From Nematostella vectensis (lineage: Eukaryota; Cnidaria; Anthozoa; Actiniaria; Edwardsiidae): DNA of 60,000 bases. This document shows, in pieces, positions 36,801 through 51,800 of the stretch; the first letter of the stretch is position 1, and each line of letters opens with the position of its first letter. The DNA lies in contig NC_064042.1 of NCBI RefSeq assembly GCF_932526225.1, positions 10,804,540 through 10,864,539 on the forward strand, given 5' to 3'. Made by a program: the position numbers and the translations under genes. The notes beneath the pieces are model-generated. The model was not told the origin of the DNA. It made no database searches and was given only the letters and a program-made list of their open reading frames with translations.

Positions 36801-39800
36801 GAAAACTAAGAATTGCAAAGTCAAGTCAGTGTCATTTAGTTTTATCTCTAGCTCTCCAACTCGATTGGAAGATCCGCTCAAGCAAAATAGGATAATTTTT
36901 TGCCGCTTTCTAGGGTGTATTCTTCATTATTGTTGACTACGGCGTTGTAAACTTGTTTCCCAATGAAAATATGATTTGCATTACGAATACGATATGATGA
37001 TATCACGCCCCCCCCCTACTTTTTGGAGGTCACATGTATGTGGTGGTCACGTGTATGTGGTGGTCACGTGAATGTGTTGGTCACGTGTATGTGGTGGTAA
37101 CGTGTATGCGGTGGTCACGTGTATGTAGTGGTCACGTGTATGTGGTGGTCACGTGTATGCGGTGGTCACGTGTATGTGGTTGTCACGTGTATGTGGTGGC
37201 CACGTGTATGCGGTGGTCACGTGTACGTGGTGGTCACGTGTTTGTGGAGGTCACGTGTATGTGGTGACATGGTTCACGTGTCCGTACCTTCCATCTGTAC
37301 AAAGTATATGGGTCTGGGTAGGCCATCTATCGTTTCGCACTGCTTCTCGTCAAATAAGTCGGCAAAGTTAGGAACTCTAGAGAAGTCTGTGATGTTGTAA
37401 GTCTTCACCTATCATCACGAATAGAAAGCATTTAAATAATGTATTGAATTGACATTAATTAAACGTCAATTCATATCCAAATCAAGTCAACCCAGTTATA
37501 CCTAAACCCATGCCTAAATTCAAATACATATCTAATTTTATATATAAATCTGAAACTTAAGTGAGATTTAAATCTTTTAAGATTAAAATTCAAATTCTTA
37601 ATCGGGTTTTAATTGAAGTGAATTTAAATCGTTTTTTTTATCTAAACCCGAATCTCAAATTCTGAAATTTTAATTTTATTCAAGACCTAGATTCTGGTAC
37701 TTACGTATTCAATACCTAGATTCTCGTACTTACGTATCAAAGACCTAGATTCTGGTACTTACGTATTCAAGACATAGATTCTGGTCCATACGTATTCAAG
37801 ACCTAGATTCTGGTACTTACGTATCCCCCTGTGGAATTGGTGACGGCCAGGAAAGCCGGCTTGGAGCAGACAAGACTCAGCCTTTTCTCTTGGTCCTGGA
37901 TGCAGTCTCTGTCGCACACGTTTTGTAAGCTTTCGCGCTTGCACAAACACAGACCTTGCTCCTTGTCAAAGCCGATGTACCCATCCACGGAATTACACTA
38001 CAGGAAATACGAATGAATATCATAAGCAAAGGTGACTATACTCATAGGTCTGGAAAGCAAAGGCGCGCGTCAGGTGATCCGCGAAGTAGTAACATACATA
38101 AAAAAACTAACCAGAATTGTAATCATTCTACTTATTAAATTAATAATAAATATAAAAGGTCAGCGAAAGGAAAAGCTTTCTGCTACTATTCTGCTAGAAT
38201 GAGACAAAAAAAATTTGGCGTTCCTTGTCTAATTACTAACTCCATCCATTGATAAGCCAAGAGAAATTAATACAGGTACGTAAAGCTACAACAAATTTTT
38301 CAAGGACATAAAACTACTTTTCTCTTATTATTTGGGTATACCATTTGTTCACAAAAAACGATGATGTAGCCTTTTATCAGAGATACTTGTTTCTGTACTA
38401 TGGTGTTCCTCGGGATTAATTCTAGGTCCTTACCTCCTTAGAACACGCCTCTTTCCACTGTTCCTGAGTCAAACACTCCCCAGCCTGGTTTCGCCAAGTC
38501 CCCTCTCCACATATCCCGTACAGTTTGAGAACACAGTCCTGCTCACGGCCCTCAATGGACTGGAATGTCGCCTCACATACACAGGAGCCGTCAGATGGCT
38601 GGAGAGGACGAGATACAGATCCAAGTTAATGTGACACAGGCCCGTACACAGGATTTTTCTTGGGGGGGGGGGGGGGGGGCGAAACCCGAAAAAGTGGACC
38701 TAATATTTTTGGGGGGGAGGGGGAGGGAGGGAGGGAGCGGGTTCTCTGATAAAAATCTAACCAACTCCGAAAGAACAAAAAAAAGACAAGATTAGGCGCT
38801 TATATGATTTGAATAAGTGGCAACTTTTCCTCTTAACATAAAGACCCGCGTAAGCTTATTACGCTCGCTCTTCTCTCTGACAAGATTAGGCGCTTCTATC
38901 ATTTGACTAAGTGGCAACTTTTCCTCTTAACATAAAGACCCGCGTAAGCTTATTACACTCGCTCTTCTCTCTGACAAGATTAGGCGCTTCTATCATTTGA
39001 CTAAGTGGCAACTTTTCCTCTTAACATAAAGACCCGCGTAAGCTTATTACACTCGCTCTTCTCTCTGACAAGATTAGGCGCTTCTATCATTTGACTAAGT
39101 GGCAACTTTTCCTCTTAACATAAAGACCCGCGTAAGCTTATTACACTCGCTCTTCTCTCTGACAAGATTAGGCGCTTCTATCATTTGACTAAGTGGCAAC
39201 TTTTCCTCTTACCATAAAGACCCGCGTAAGCTTATTACACTCGCTCTTCTCTCTGACAAGATTAGGCGCTTCTATCATTTGACTAAGTGGCAACTTTTTC
39301 TCTTACCATAAAGACCCGCGTAAGCTTATTACACTCGCTCTTCTCTCTGACAAGATTAGGCGCTTCTATCATTTGACTAAGTGGCAACTTTTTCTCTTAC
39401 CATTAAGACCCGCGAAAGCTTATTACACTCGCTCTTCTCTCTGACAAGATTAGGCCCTTATATCATTTGACAAAGTGGCAACTTTTCCTCTTACCATAAA
39501 GACCCGGTTGAGCCCACTACACTCGCAACTAGCGCTGCCGAGATGAGGCGCCGAGGCGCCTGTGCCACACTTGAAGCAAGCGATCTGCGCCTGCTTGTGA
39601 TTGAAGTGATCCTTTGCGCATGGTCTACAGTGCTGACTGCTGGACGCGTTCGGGAACGCGTTATAGGTACCGTTGGGACATGGGCGAGGCACGATGTCCC
39701 CGGACTCGCAGTACCACCCAGGGGGGCAAGGGTAGCTCTTCGTGACCTCCACTCCGTAGGAGGAATCGTTTGTAGAAGGATTGTCTGTAATAGCGCCTGT

Positions 39801-42800
39801 GAAGAGAATAGTTTAGACTGAGATGTGTCGAATCTTGCTATATAAACGCTCTTTTGGGGGAAACCTATTAAGCGGGCGCTATATACAAAGTCCGAATAAG
39901 CCTATTCACTTATTAAAACTGCATTAAGGTTACTCTAATAAGTGGACCACCGGCTTAGTCTCGAATATGACCGCTTAAAACTAGGTTCGACAATATTTTT
40001 CTTAAAAATAATGTCCATACCATCCTTCTATGAAAATCCTTATTTTGGAGTATATTGACTGTGTTTTCGAAAATTATTTTACATCCTGGTAAGTCAAAAA
40101 CAAATCAATATGCCTTGTGAATTCTGGGTAATCAAGTTTTTTTCAGGGGGTTTTCAGGGAGTATTACTTTAAACAAAAAATGCTTTCCTTGTTAGCCTAG
40201 ACTTTAGAGTTAAACCTCGGGGTAGAAACACATACAACCGAGAACATGATTGCTGTGTTGCAAAGTTACGAATGATTCTTCATTCCATCGTGCGACACTG
40301 ACCTTCCAAGCAGATCACACCTCCGCGACATCTCTTGCACGTGTTCCGATCAGCGGCATTTCCATAGTAACCAGGTCGACAGATCTCACAGGTGCCCTCA
40401 AAGGTTTTAAATAAATCAGCTCCAGATGTTTTCTGTGCATAGCCTAAAAGAAATGAAAGTTAAATGATAAGAATAACTACAAGGTATAAGTCATGATAAG
40501 AATAACTACAAGGTATAAGTGTATATCATTCTCACAGTAAAATTAATCAGAATTCATTGCTGCAATCATATGAACGAACGTTGTCATTTTGGGGGACTAC
40601 TACCTTAAAGACTAAGTTTTAAAAGACCTTCTCAATTGCGTTAAGATTGTCACAATCATTATCTTGCTCTTCAAATTACAATTTAAGTTTATCATTATCT
40701 TGCTCTTCAAATTACAATTTAAGTTTATAAAGCCTTCGTGTTGCGGTTACCTTGGAAATGACAGTATTTGAAGGTATTCTACAAAAAAGTTTCATTTAAG
40801 GAAGTGACCGCTTTCAATAAAAACGACAAGTTATGACAACTTTTCTTGATATGACTAGCTCACCTAGCGGACAGATCCGTGGGGTACACGCGCCTGCTTC
40901 GTGGTTTGAATCATTGTAACAATTTAGCTTAGGATCGCAGTAATGCCCAGGTGGACATAACACCGGCTGTGAAGAGTTCCTCGGACAGTAATAACCGGCC
41001 GGACACGGAGCCTGGCTCATGGACCTGTTACAGAAGTAACCCGCCAGACACTCCCTAGGGGCGCTGCTTCCAGGGGGACAGAAGGTCCCGTTGGGACACG
41101 CCTCTCCGTAGATGCTGCCATTAGTCTCAGGGCAGTAGTAACCAGCGGGGCAAAGATGACAGTCATTGATGTGGGCGGCACCCGTGTCGCTTCTGTAGGT
41201 CCCGTTGGGGCAGGGCGTTGGCTTGTCAATGGCATTAAGGCAGTAGTGGCCTACTGGGCATGGACTGATGCTAGGGTCTGCCAGTCCTGGGGAAAAAAGG
41301 CGAATAGCGGGATATTAAGAAGAGCCACCCTTATATTAGTATCCAGGCATGTACACAGGGCGTGTGTGTACGGAGGGTGCGCGCACCCCCCTTGGCTGCC
41401 AAAAAGTGGGTAATTTCTTATTAAGAAATCTTCAAATACATTTTTTTTTCCATATGATACCTATGACTGCCCCTCCCGCCCTCCCACCACCACCACCACC
41501 ACTCAATCTTGGGTACGCGACTTTTATTTATATTTGAAAATACGTTCTATTTGACGATGCTCGGATTAGCCGATTGACGAATTAGCCGAATGGTGCGTTC
41601 ATGAATCTATATAAAAAATATCGTTAAACAGAATAGCTTTTGCTGAGCTTATTTGGATAATGATAACGTTATTTTGTTGTTATGCATAAAGCTGGTCGCT
41701 CATACCAACATTATCGGAGTACAGTTCATTGTTACATACCTTTGATATTGCACCAGTAGCCGGCCGGACAAGGCAGACATGTGCTCATATCCTTAGCTTC
41801 GGACGAGTTGGAAAAGGTCATGACCGGACAAGGGATGGCCGTCTCGTTAAGCGGGCAGTAGTACCCACGATAGCATGGCTCAGGAATCGAGCTTCCAGCC
41901 TTGCAAATAAAGCCAGCCGGACATGTTTGACACTCGGCTTCGGACCGTGCTCCTTCATACGGGATAACCAGACCTTCTGTGCATTTCTTCCCTTCCAAGG
42001 CACCCGCGGGGCAGTATCTGCCGATGGGACACTTCCTTCCCAGCTCAGGATCACTGCCATCCGGATCGGGTTCCCCATTCTTGGCTTTGTAGCAAAGATG
42101 CCCGGCGGCGCATAACCCGGCAAGGACACCCCTCTGGCAGTAGTGACCAGGCTCGCAGTCTTCACATTGCGTCGCCAGAGCCAGGCCAGTGGTGGTGTTA
42201 GTGGTGTAGGTACCATTGGGGCAATACACGGGCTCGATAGTGCCTTCAGGGCAGTATCTGTGGGACGGGCATTGCAGAGGGTCTGTTGTGTTGGCGGGAC
42301 AATATCTACCCACAGGACACGTTTCACATGTACTTTCTTTTTTGTTTGGTTGGTATTGTCCAGGTTTGCAGCCATAGGGGTGTACGGTTCCATTACCGCA
42401 ATAGTACCCGGTTGGACACAAATACCCCGAGGGCGTGGGTGTGATAGTTTCAGCTTCCGGTAGACAAAAGTAGCCTGCCCAGCATTTCCCCTTTGGCTCT
42501 GTCATACCGGGCTCATCACAGTAATATCCACCACGACAAGGTAAGCAATCCGCCGGAGACTTTCCGCCAATAAACGGCCGCATTGTGCCAATACGACATT
42601 TAGTGCCATTTGTGGTCCCTTCCAGGCAGAAGTATCCTGGCGGACAGGGGCCATTGTATGGGTCACTTGTATCATTAGGGGCCATAAACCTGGCCCCCCC
42701 TCGGCATAAGTACCCAGCCATGCACGGTCCTGTTGCATTAGCTTGTCCCTTTCTATCGCAGTACATCCCAGGGGGGCACGCAAGGCAGTCATTCTTAAAC

Positions 42801-45800
42801 TTGCCAAACTCCGTCGGGAGATATGTCCCTATGGGGCATGGCTCACCCATGGGTAATGACGTCCCCCCAGGGCAATAGTGTCCCTTTGAGCATGGTGCTG
42901 GGTCGATAACGGTAGTGTTGGGGCAAGTGTAGCCAGGAGGGCACCAATCACACACGGACAAGCCTGTCCTTGGGGCGTATGTCCCAGGCTGACAGGCTTC
43001 CTCCTTTATGGTTCCCTTGGTACAGAAGTGACCCATTGGGCATTTTTTGCCTTCGATGCCATCAGTTGGTGTAGGAGTTGTTGAACCTAAAGAGAAACAC
43101 GTCAAAATAAGTAGAGGTATAATGCAGCACTCAGTGAACATTCAGTACGAACTAATTGGACATGGCCCAGCATGCAAACAGCATGATTGGATAAAATAAG
43201 AACATAATGTATACGTGCCCTTCCAATAATTATTACGTGCCACATCTAATAATGACTATAATGCAGATTTGAATGCATAACTTGCCAAGATTACGATATT
43301 GGCCCAGAATGACACACTTTCCCAGATTCACCCAGTTGCAACATGTACCAAGATTACAATATTTACCCAGAATGCAACACTAACACAGTTCACAATATTC
43401 ATCCAGATGCAACACTTACCCAAAATGCATACATATCCTGGGCTGCACTCTCTCTCCATCACAATGGAGTCATTTGGATCGCAGTAGTGCCCAGGGCTGC
43501 ACGGTCGGCAGTCAGACACATTTTTGTTGCCAGCAGTGTTAGCAAAGGACCCTCTGGGACACGGAATCGGGACATAACTGCCCTCTGTGCAATAATGTCC
43601 CCTAGGGCACACATATTCAGGGGGATTGGGCTGGGTGATGCTACCATTACAGTAGAAACCCGGTAGGCAGAGACCCTCGGGCTCTGATAGGCCTGTTTTC
43701 TGGCAGAAGTACCTGCAGATTAAGTGCCGTATGTAAGGGACATGATGACAAAAATAATGATTACAAAAGTTGTCATTATTACACAGCCACGACAGAATGT
43801 CCATCACTTTTCCGTCGATTTTGATGAGCTCTTATGCGATTAAAAAGGCGCCAAAACCTAGCGATTGATTACAAGCTTTAGGGATATTGAACTCTAAATG
43901 GCAGAGATAGAGGAAATAGCGGAAAAAAGTCCAAGTAATAAATGTCCAGCTGCGAGGTAGAATCTTTGGTTGATGGAAGAATAATTGCGTCAAGACTTTA
44001 TTTAAACCAATGCAAGCTACAATAATGACACCCGATCACTTTTCAAAGAATACATTGAATAAATAATCCATATTGTAATGCTGATATCAAACAGCAAGAG
44101 ACATTTTGCATACCTGGCAGGGCACTGAAAGCATTCATCCGGTCTGATTAGTTTTGTCTGGTTGCTCCACGTCCCCTGCGGACATTTAAATTCCGTTGCA
44201 AATTTCGTCCCTTTTGGACAATAATGCCCAGTAGGACACTCGAACCCGGTGAGATCACTAACACCGGCAGCAGAATTATCGCAGAAGTACGCTTCAGGAC
44301 ATTCGTCGCATTGGTGGCTGTACTGCTTATTCTGGTAGGTGCCGTTACGACACCGGACCGGCTCGGGAGACCCACCAGGACAGAAGTGGCCTACTCTGCA
44401 AGGAAAGGCAGCTGGTGTAGACACGGACTGTCCGGCCGGACAATAGTATCCTGGATCACACTGCCCTTGAGGTGCCGCGAGTCCGCTGATGTTACAGTAC
44501 CAGCCAGCTTCACACAACGTACACTCGCTCTTGTTCTTGTGTTCAAAACCAGGAAGGTAGAATCCTGGTTCGCATGGAATAGCCACTTCGCTGCCCTTCG
44601 GACAGTAGTGCCCTTCTGGACAACGCACCTTGGTGCGGGAGTCAGAGCCAAGAGGGCAGTAGAAACCAGCATCACAGTCTGCCACAGGAAGAGGTAATTC
44701 CACCGTGTCGCAGTATTTCCCTGGTGTGCACTTGGTCATATTGTGGGATCTCTCTGGACAGTAATAACCTCGTTGACATCTAAAGGCAGCTGGTCTCGCT
44801 TCCTGGTCTCCACCCGGACAGTAGTACCCTGCGGCACAGGAGTTGGTGGGCGCGGCATTGCCGAACCCTTGGCAGTAGGTACCAGGGGTACAGGGTAAGC
44901 AGTCCAGTGAGGAGTTTCCACCGGTCTTGGGGTTAAAGGTACCGGGAGGGCAAGGGGCGTGGTGAGGTGTTGGGGTGTTTTTCTGGCAGTAGTGCCCAGC
45001 TGGACAAGGGAAGGGCTGGAAGTCGGTGGTATTGGCGTAGCAGTAGTAGCCAGCAGGGCATTCCAGGCAGGAAGATTGTCCTTCCTGGTTATTGTAGGTA
45101 CCTGCCGTGCATCCTACAAAGAAAATTTTGGAAAGTAATGCAGGTTTTTGGAAATAATTTTGAGAACACATATAGGAACGCTTATTCGGGTAACTCGAAT
45201 TGAACTTGACTTCACTTGGATAATATTCAGTAATCTTTGATAGCATAACTACAAAAACGCACCTTGACATTCGGCGCTGCCCGCGATACTGAAGTACCCT
45301 CTTGGGCAGATTCCACCTATCGTGACATGCGCAAAGTGGGTGGGGCAGTGGGTCAAGTGCGTCATGGTCGGATTTCGCATCGCCGCACCAGAAGAACAGA
45401 AGAAACCCGGAGCGCAGTCGTCATCCGGGCTTGTCAAGTTGCTATAGCGACACACTTTGCCTCCGTCGCAGGGAGTACAGTCCTGTTCGCGTGCCAATCC
45501 CTTCTGGTTACTATAGGTACCAGAAGGGCACGCCTGCCAGTTCCAACCAGTGCCATTGGGGCAGAACCAGCCTTCAGGGCAAAGGGTCTTGGTAGAAGCC
45601 ACATTGCCTGGTAATGATGAACAGGTTTTTGAACTACAGCTGATTTGCATTGTACAGTAGTTGGTTATGGTTTAAAGTATAAGAATGGAAATAGAAATGG
45701 ATTTAAAGACACTCGGAAACAGAAATTGATTTAAAGACATTTGTGAAAAAGCAGACATTCAGCAGAGGACCAAAACAACGTAATATCCAGAGCGTAGTAA

Positions 45801-48800
45801 GAACTAGAAGTACTACCACCGTGATCTAGCGGACATGTACGGCGGTGCTTTAAAGTAGTTTGCGAAGTTTGCCATTGCAGAAATGCTGACCGATGTTGTT
45901 TCTTTTCTTTTGTTGGTGTGGAGAAATTATGTACGCCATGGCGTATTGCGCATAGGTAATTGTAATTGTATACATACATAGGTACTCATCGGTACATCGG
46001 TTCAGTAATCCTTCAAGTGAGGGTTGGCTGTAACGGAAAAATACTCTGTGCAAACAATACGACATCCATTAGCTTACCTGGAATAACGTTTTCAGGGACA
46101 CAATAGTACTTCTGAGGGCATATTTGACACTGTGAGGCCATAGTATTCTCGGCAAATGTACCAGCCACACAGTCCTTAGGCGAAGGTGATCCACGAGGAC
46201 AATACTTCCCCACGGGACAAGGGTAGGGGTTGCTTTTGTTCTGCCCTTCAGGACAGAAGAATCCTGGGTCACACTCGTCCTTGGGTTGAACAAGCCCTGT
46301 GCTATCACAATACCACCCTTCCCTACAGGGGATGCACTTAGAGCTGTCAATCAGCTGGGTGCCGTTGGAGAAGGTCCCGGATGGACATGGTTCAGGATGA
46401 TGAGTTCCCATCATACAGTAGTGTCCTTGAGGACAGATCATCTAGAAGTGAGACATAAATTTATCATGTTGTCCACTATTGGGACAGTTTGCAGGTTAAT
46501 GCCGATGCTTTAAAACAAAGGGCGGGTAATTGCGCGCATTTAACTAGTTCTGCGTTTAACAGCGGAGATTACAAGATTACACCGGAAAAGGGACGAAAAA
46601 AAAAAAAGGAGCTGAGCATCATTAAAAGGACACCGTGACTGACCTGTGTCGGACTTGAAGAGCTTGTTGGGCAATAATAGCCCGCAGTACACTTTCCCGC
46701 GGTAGCTGTCATTCCCGTGTCGTTACAGAATTCCCCGCCCGTGCAGTTCAAACACTGAGACTCCTGGTACAGCCCGATAGCGGGACTATACGATCCCGCG
46801 GGACACGGGATTGGTGCCGCCACACCTGCACAAGATATGATGCAATCATTCGAACAATAGTGCAAAGTGTACATCTGTCGAAGAATAATCGCGTGATATC
46901 GTAACGTGTCGTCTATTATAGAATGTTGCACTTTCGTGCGTACTTATGGAAACCCAATGACGCGAACTTAGACAATTTCAACTCCTAGTTAACTCACCTA
47001 ATTTATCTCTCTAGCTATGTGTTCCCAAGATACAATTGTCCTCTAATGAGGACTAGAGTTTTGAACAACTCAAAAGTCTAGTACTCAAACAAATATTTCT
47101 ATGGTTGAGAAAGCAAAATAATAACAAAATAATAATAGAATTGTACAGCGTGTTTACAAAAAGCATTTAGGGATGTTAAATTTATAGACAGAATCCCTAG
47201 ATGTGATTCGTATTATGGCCTGCTACATTACGTCGGTGTAAGTGTATTTTTTATAAATAAAATCGACGCTTTTAAAGAAAACTTGTTTCTTTTACGAGAA
47301 TTAGGGGTATAAGATATATTGGACATATTATCACAATCATTTAGACCTCTAGAAAATGTTACAATGTCGTTCCCAGAGCCCACTACCTTTATGCAAGCGG
47401 CAAGGTACAAGGCTCTGGGATAATCAATTCCTAGGGCGATTCTCATTGGCTCTCGAGCTTGCATTAGTGAGCATGCGCAATTAAAACGGAAGTGAATAGT
47501 ACAATGGAAGTTCTTTTACGACGCTTGTCACACATTCTGTCTTTGAAAATAAAATTACAGAGAAAACTCCCACAAACCAGATACACAAACAAATCGTGGG
47601 CGAATCCAAGCATTCGTGAATTAGGAATGCTTTACCACTACCGGTTGGCAGAATATACACCAAAACAATCCTTTCTATAAACGTTGACTGACTTCAAAAT
47701 CTGGGATTGAATGTCTTCCAGCGTAAAATCTTTCGACTTTTCCTTGTCAAGCGCGGATTGGATCGATCAGTGGTGAAAGAGTTCAACTCTGTTCTTTCCG
47801 GTTTGTTAGGACATGCGCAGTAAAACCGGAACCAACAGATTCTGTTGGTGAAAAAATTGATCATCCCAGAGCCTTGTACCTTGCCGCTGGCAAAAAGGTA
47901 CGTGGGCTCTGGGAACCAGATTAAAAATGTTAGAGCTAATCATAAATCTGCGTGATATTTCATCTCACGTACCTTCTGGACAATACGAGCCCGCGGGACA
48001 GATCTCAGCTTTACCAGGCAGGTCAGGTGTCGTCATATTAGCACCCTGGCGACAGAAATACCCAGGCCCGCAAAGCCTATTGGGTCGTATCAGTCCCCAC
48101 TCATCGCACACGAATCCACCTGTGCAGTCTAAGCAGTCTGTGACGTCATCGGCTCCGGTCTGATTATTGAATGACCCCGGAGGGCACTTAAACTGCGTGG
48201 CGTAGCGCGTTCCTTCCGGGCAATAATGCCCCTCGATGCACTCAAATGGGGCGTAATCGACGACGGGACCATATGTGTCGTTACAGTAGAAACCCGGGGG
48301 ACATTTTTTGCAGGTCCATTGTCGTGTCTCGTTCTGATGGTACCCGGGACCACAAGGCACAGGGGCTGGGCTGCCTGTGGGACATATGTGGCCTTTAGGG
48401 CACGGATGTTGCTGGCTGTGAGTGGCCCGGCCATCGCAGTAGTATCCCTGCATGCATTGCCCTTTGGGTTCCTCAAGGCCAAGATCATCACAAAACCATC
48501 CTTGTGTGCAGTCGCGACAATCGGTCTCGTTCCTAGAAAAGAAAGATTACAAAACTCAATATACCTATGTCTTGAATTTGGCGACTAAAACCAATATCAC
48601 GGTTACAACCAATATGCCGATAAAAACAAAAATAGAAAGAGGTGGATCGGTGAGCTGGCAAGGTACAGTTCTTTAGAAAATGAGTAACCAGTTTCTTATA
48701 AAAAAGAGTTGTCTGGCTGGCTAACTGGCTGACTGGTCCACTGGCGGACGGACGGTGAATGACTCTACGAGTTACCGACCACCTACACTGATTTTTATAT

Positions 48801-51800
48801 TATCTCAACAAAGAAAAAAGTCCATGTTGAAATAAAACTCCCTCACCTGTATCCCGTCTCATTAGCAAAGGTGCCAAGAGGACATCGGAGAGGACCGTTA
48901 GGGGTCCCCCTGGGGCAGTACGAACCCTTGGGGCAGACGTTCCCGGTTACGCCGTCGGTAGGTCTAGGCACAGATGCCCCCAGGTTACAGTAATGTCCAC
49001 CCTCGCAGTCATAGAAGGGCTTCAGAAGGCCTTCTGTCGGACAATACTTTCCGCGGTCGCACTGCATGGGGTTGGCAGAGCCGTTGGGGCAGTAATAACC
49101 AGGTTGACACTCAGCTGGAGAGATACAAAAAAAAAACACAGTAAACACACAGTAAGACCCCTTACAACCCACGACATCACCACTACCCAAGTCTACCCAA
49201 GTTGGTGGGCAAATGATCGTAGAAACATTTACCATTTAATCTTAATATCGCAAGAGATTTGTGCAATATGAATAAGTGGGTCAGCCTCATTAGCGGGTTT
49301 GTCTTACTATTCTACAAGAGCCTAACTCTTCATTCTTTCTTGCTATGCTGGAATATGGCTCTACGCCACGCAAACAGATACTGCAGGAGCAGAGAAACGT
49401 TGGAGAGAGAAAGACGCTTCAGTTAACGGGTCCAACTAATGACAATAACATCTGCTGCACATCGCTTACCTCCATCAGGCGTGGCTTTAGATGATCCATT
49501 GACGCAGTACCACCCTCCCATGCAGTCAGCGGTCGGTCCACTAAGCCCATGCCCCTCACAGTACTTCCCGCCAGTACACAACACGCATGCGCCATCGGTC
49601 TTCTGATTTGGCAACGCGTTAAACCTCCCCGGAGGGCATAGGAACTCGCGCGCATGCGTCGTATTTAAAGGGCAGTAACTCCCGGGTGGACAATCGGAAG
49701 TGACGTAAGTGGTTGAGTTCTCGTGGCAGAAGTACCCGGATGGACAGTCCTTGCAGTGGCTCATGCCTTTGTTATCCTGGTAACTACCAGCAGGGCACCC
49801 AAGTGGACGGGCAGAGCCAATCGGACAGTAGTGTCCGGTCGGACAGACATCGCCGATACCTTTTAAAGAAAGCATAGTTTGTCAAGGTTTCGAAAAAAAA
49901 AATTGGGAAGCTTATCACTCTGCCACCACCAGAAATAATAAATTACGAAAGCGCACTGGTCATAATTTATCTCTTCAGTATAGAAAGCAAGCATGAAGGA
50001 TTTTTAAGTTAAATGCCTATAATAAAATAACGCGTAACATAGTAACATTATGTTATTATATCAATACAAGAAAAATACCTGTGTGGATGTCGTAGAGGGC
50101 GCTACAGTTTCCATATAGAGACGAGTCATTCACGAAAAAGGCTGGAGTTGAGTAATCGACACCTGACACGCAGTAATACCCAGGCAGGCAGTCACCCGTG
50201 TACGAGGTCGCATGGAGCTCACCACAGAACTTGCCAGGGTCACACTGCTTGCATTGGCCAGAACGTGACAGGCCAGGGGTATTACTATAAGTACCTGTAT
50301 GACAAAGATAAATGAATAATGTAAGCCACACAAAATGGTGTCACTCAATACGTTCTGAGTCGGGTGTGATAGATTACTGTAAGTGCCTGTAAGGTAAACA
50401 CAAATCAATTATGTCAGTCAAACAATGTAGCGTCACGCTATAACGATCTGACCGTGACATACAAGAGGTATCCCTGTAAGAAAATATAAGGCAAAGAAAA
50501 AACAATGAGGGCCATGTTGACCTAGGATATAGTGTCACGCTATCGCGTTTTGGCCCTTACACCGTGACCAGACTCACAATTGAAGATACAGTTTATACTA
50601 TCCTTCCGTTTGAATCTTATTGGCAAACAAAAATTAACGTAATTCAGTGGCACTTAAGCCGCAACACTTGGGAGCGGTGAGAGTCACGCTATATAATATA
50701 ATGTCATCCAATACGAATACGGGCAATTACGTGGTATGCCAAAAAAAACAAAACTGATGATATATACATACCACGTGGACATGATTTCCAGTCCCGTCCC
50801 GTTCCCGCGGGGCAGTAGTATCCCCTCGGACATGTGTGATAACCGGAAGTGGGGTCACCGGAAGTGACGTTCTCAGGGACGCAGTAGAACCCCTCTGGAC
50901 ACTCCTGACATGACGGTGATGTTGTGGTGTTTGTAAAAGTTCCCTCGGGACAGTCGATTGGTGTTTTGCTTCCTATAAGTGTTGATCACGGTAAGACAAT
51001 ACGTCAGGCTATAGATTTAATCATCATGCCAGTGCCAAGTCAACAGGTAAATCTAAGTTAAAATCTAAGTTGCTCCAGTACATGAGGTATAAATATGAAA
51101 TATTCTGAATTTACCTTCGGTAAATTTCTCAATTTTCATCTAAAACTTTACATACAGATTCACTGATCCACAGGTATTATGTGACTAATCAAGTCGAATC
51201 GGATTAGGAAAACATATATAAATCTATACATCTATGGGTTACTTACCTGTAGGACAGTGCAGCCCGATCGTACACGGCACAGCGTTTTCATCCTGAGATC
51301 CCTCCGGGCAATAGAACCCAGCCCTACACAGACCAGACGGCTCCGTGAGGCCCTGGGAACCACAGTATGAGCCTGCGGTACAATTTGTACACTGACTGTC
51401 ACTCCAGAGGCCAGTGTTGTTTGAAAACGTCCCGCGAGGGCAGAGCTTTGGCATCTCGGTCTGGATGGGGCAGTAGCGACCGGCCGGACAGATAACGGAC
51501 GTGCTGGAAATGGACCGGGAGGGACAGTAGTGACCCTTTTGGCAAGGACCGCTGACCTCTGTTTTGCCAGGCAGCTCGCAGTAGAAGCCACCTGTACAAT
51601 CTGTGCACTGGGACTCGTTATGGAGACCTGGGAGAGAAAGTGTGGATGGAGAAGAAGAGATCTACAGACTACGTCACATGATTTTCGTGAAAAAAAGGGA
51701 GCAAAAGGCCTTAAGAATCCCTCGCGGTTTTCAAAGTTATTTGCCAGCCTAGTCCTTAGCGTTCCTTAGTTTCCTGTGCTTTTAGATTAGCCGTGATAGA

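Noticed and set aside
41729-42463. Plus-strand frames antisense to exon 23
   Set aside because: Shadow frames of a cysteine-rich exon with strong minus-strand coding pattern and correct splice phases.
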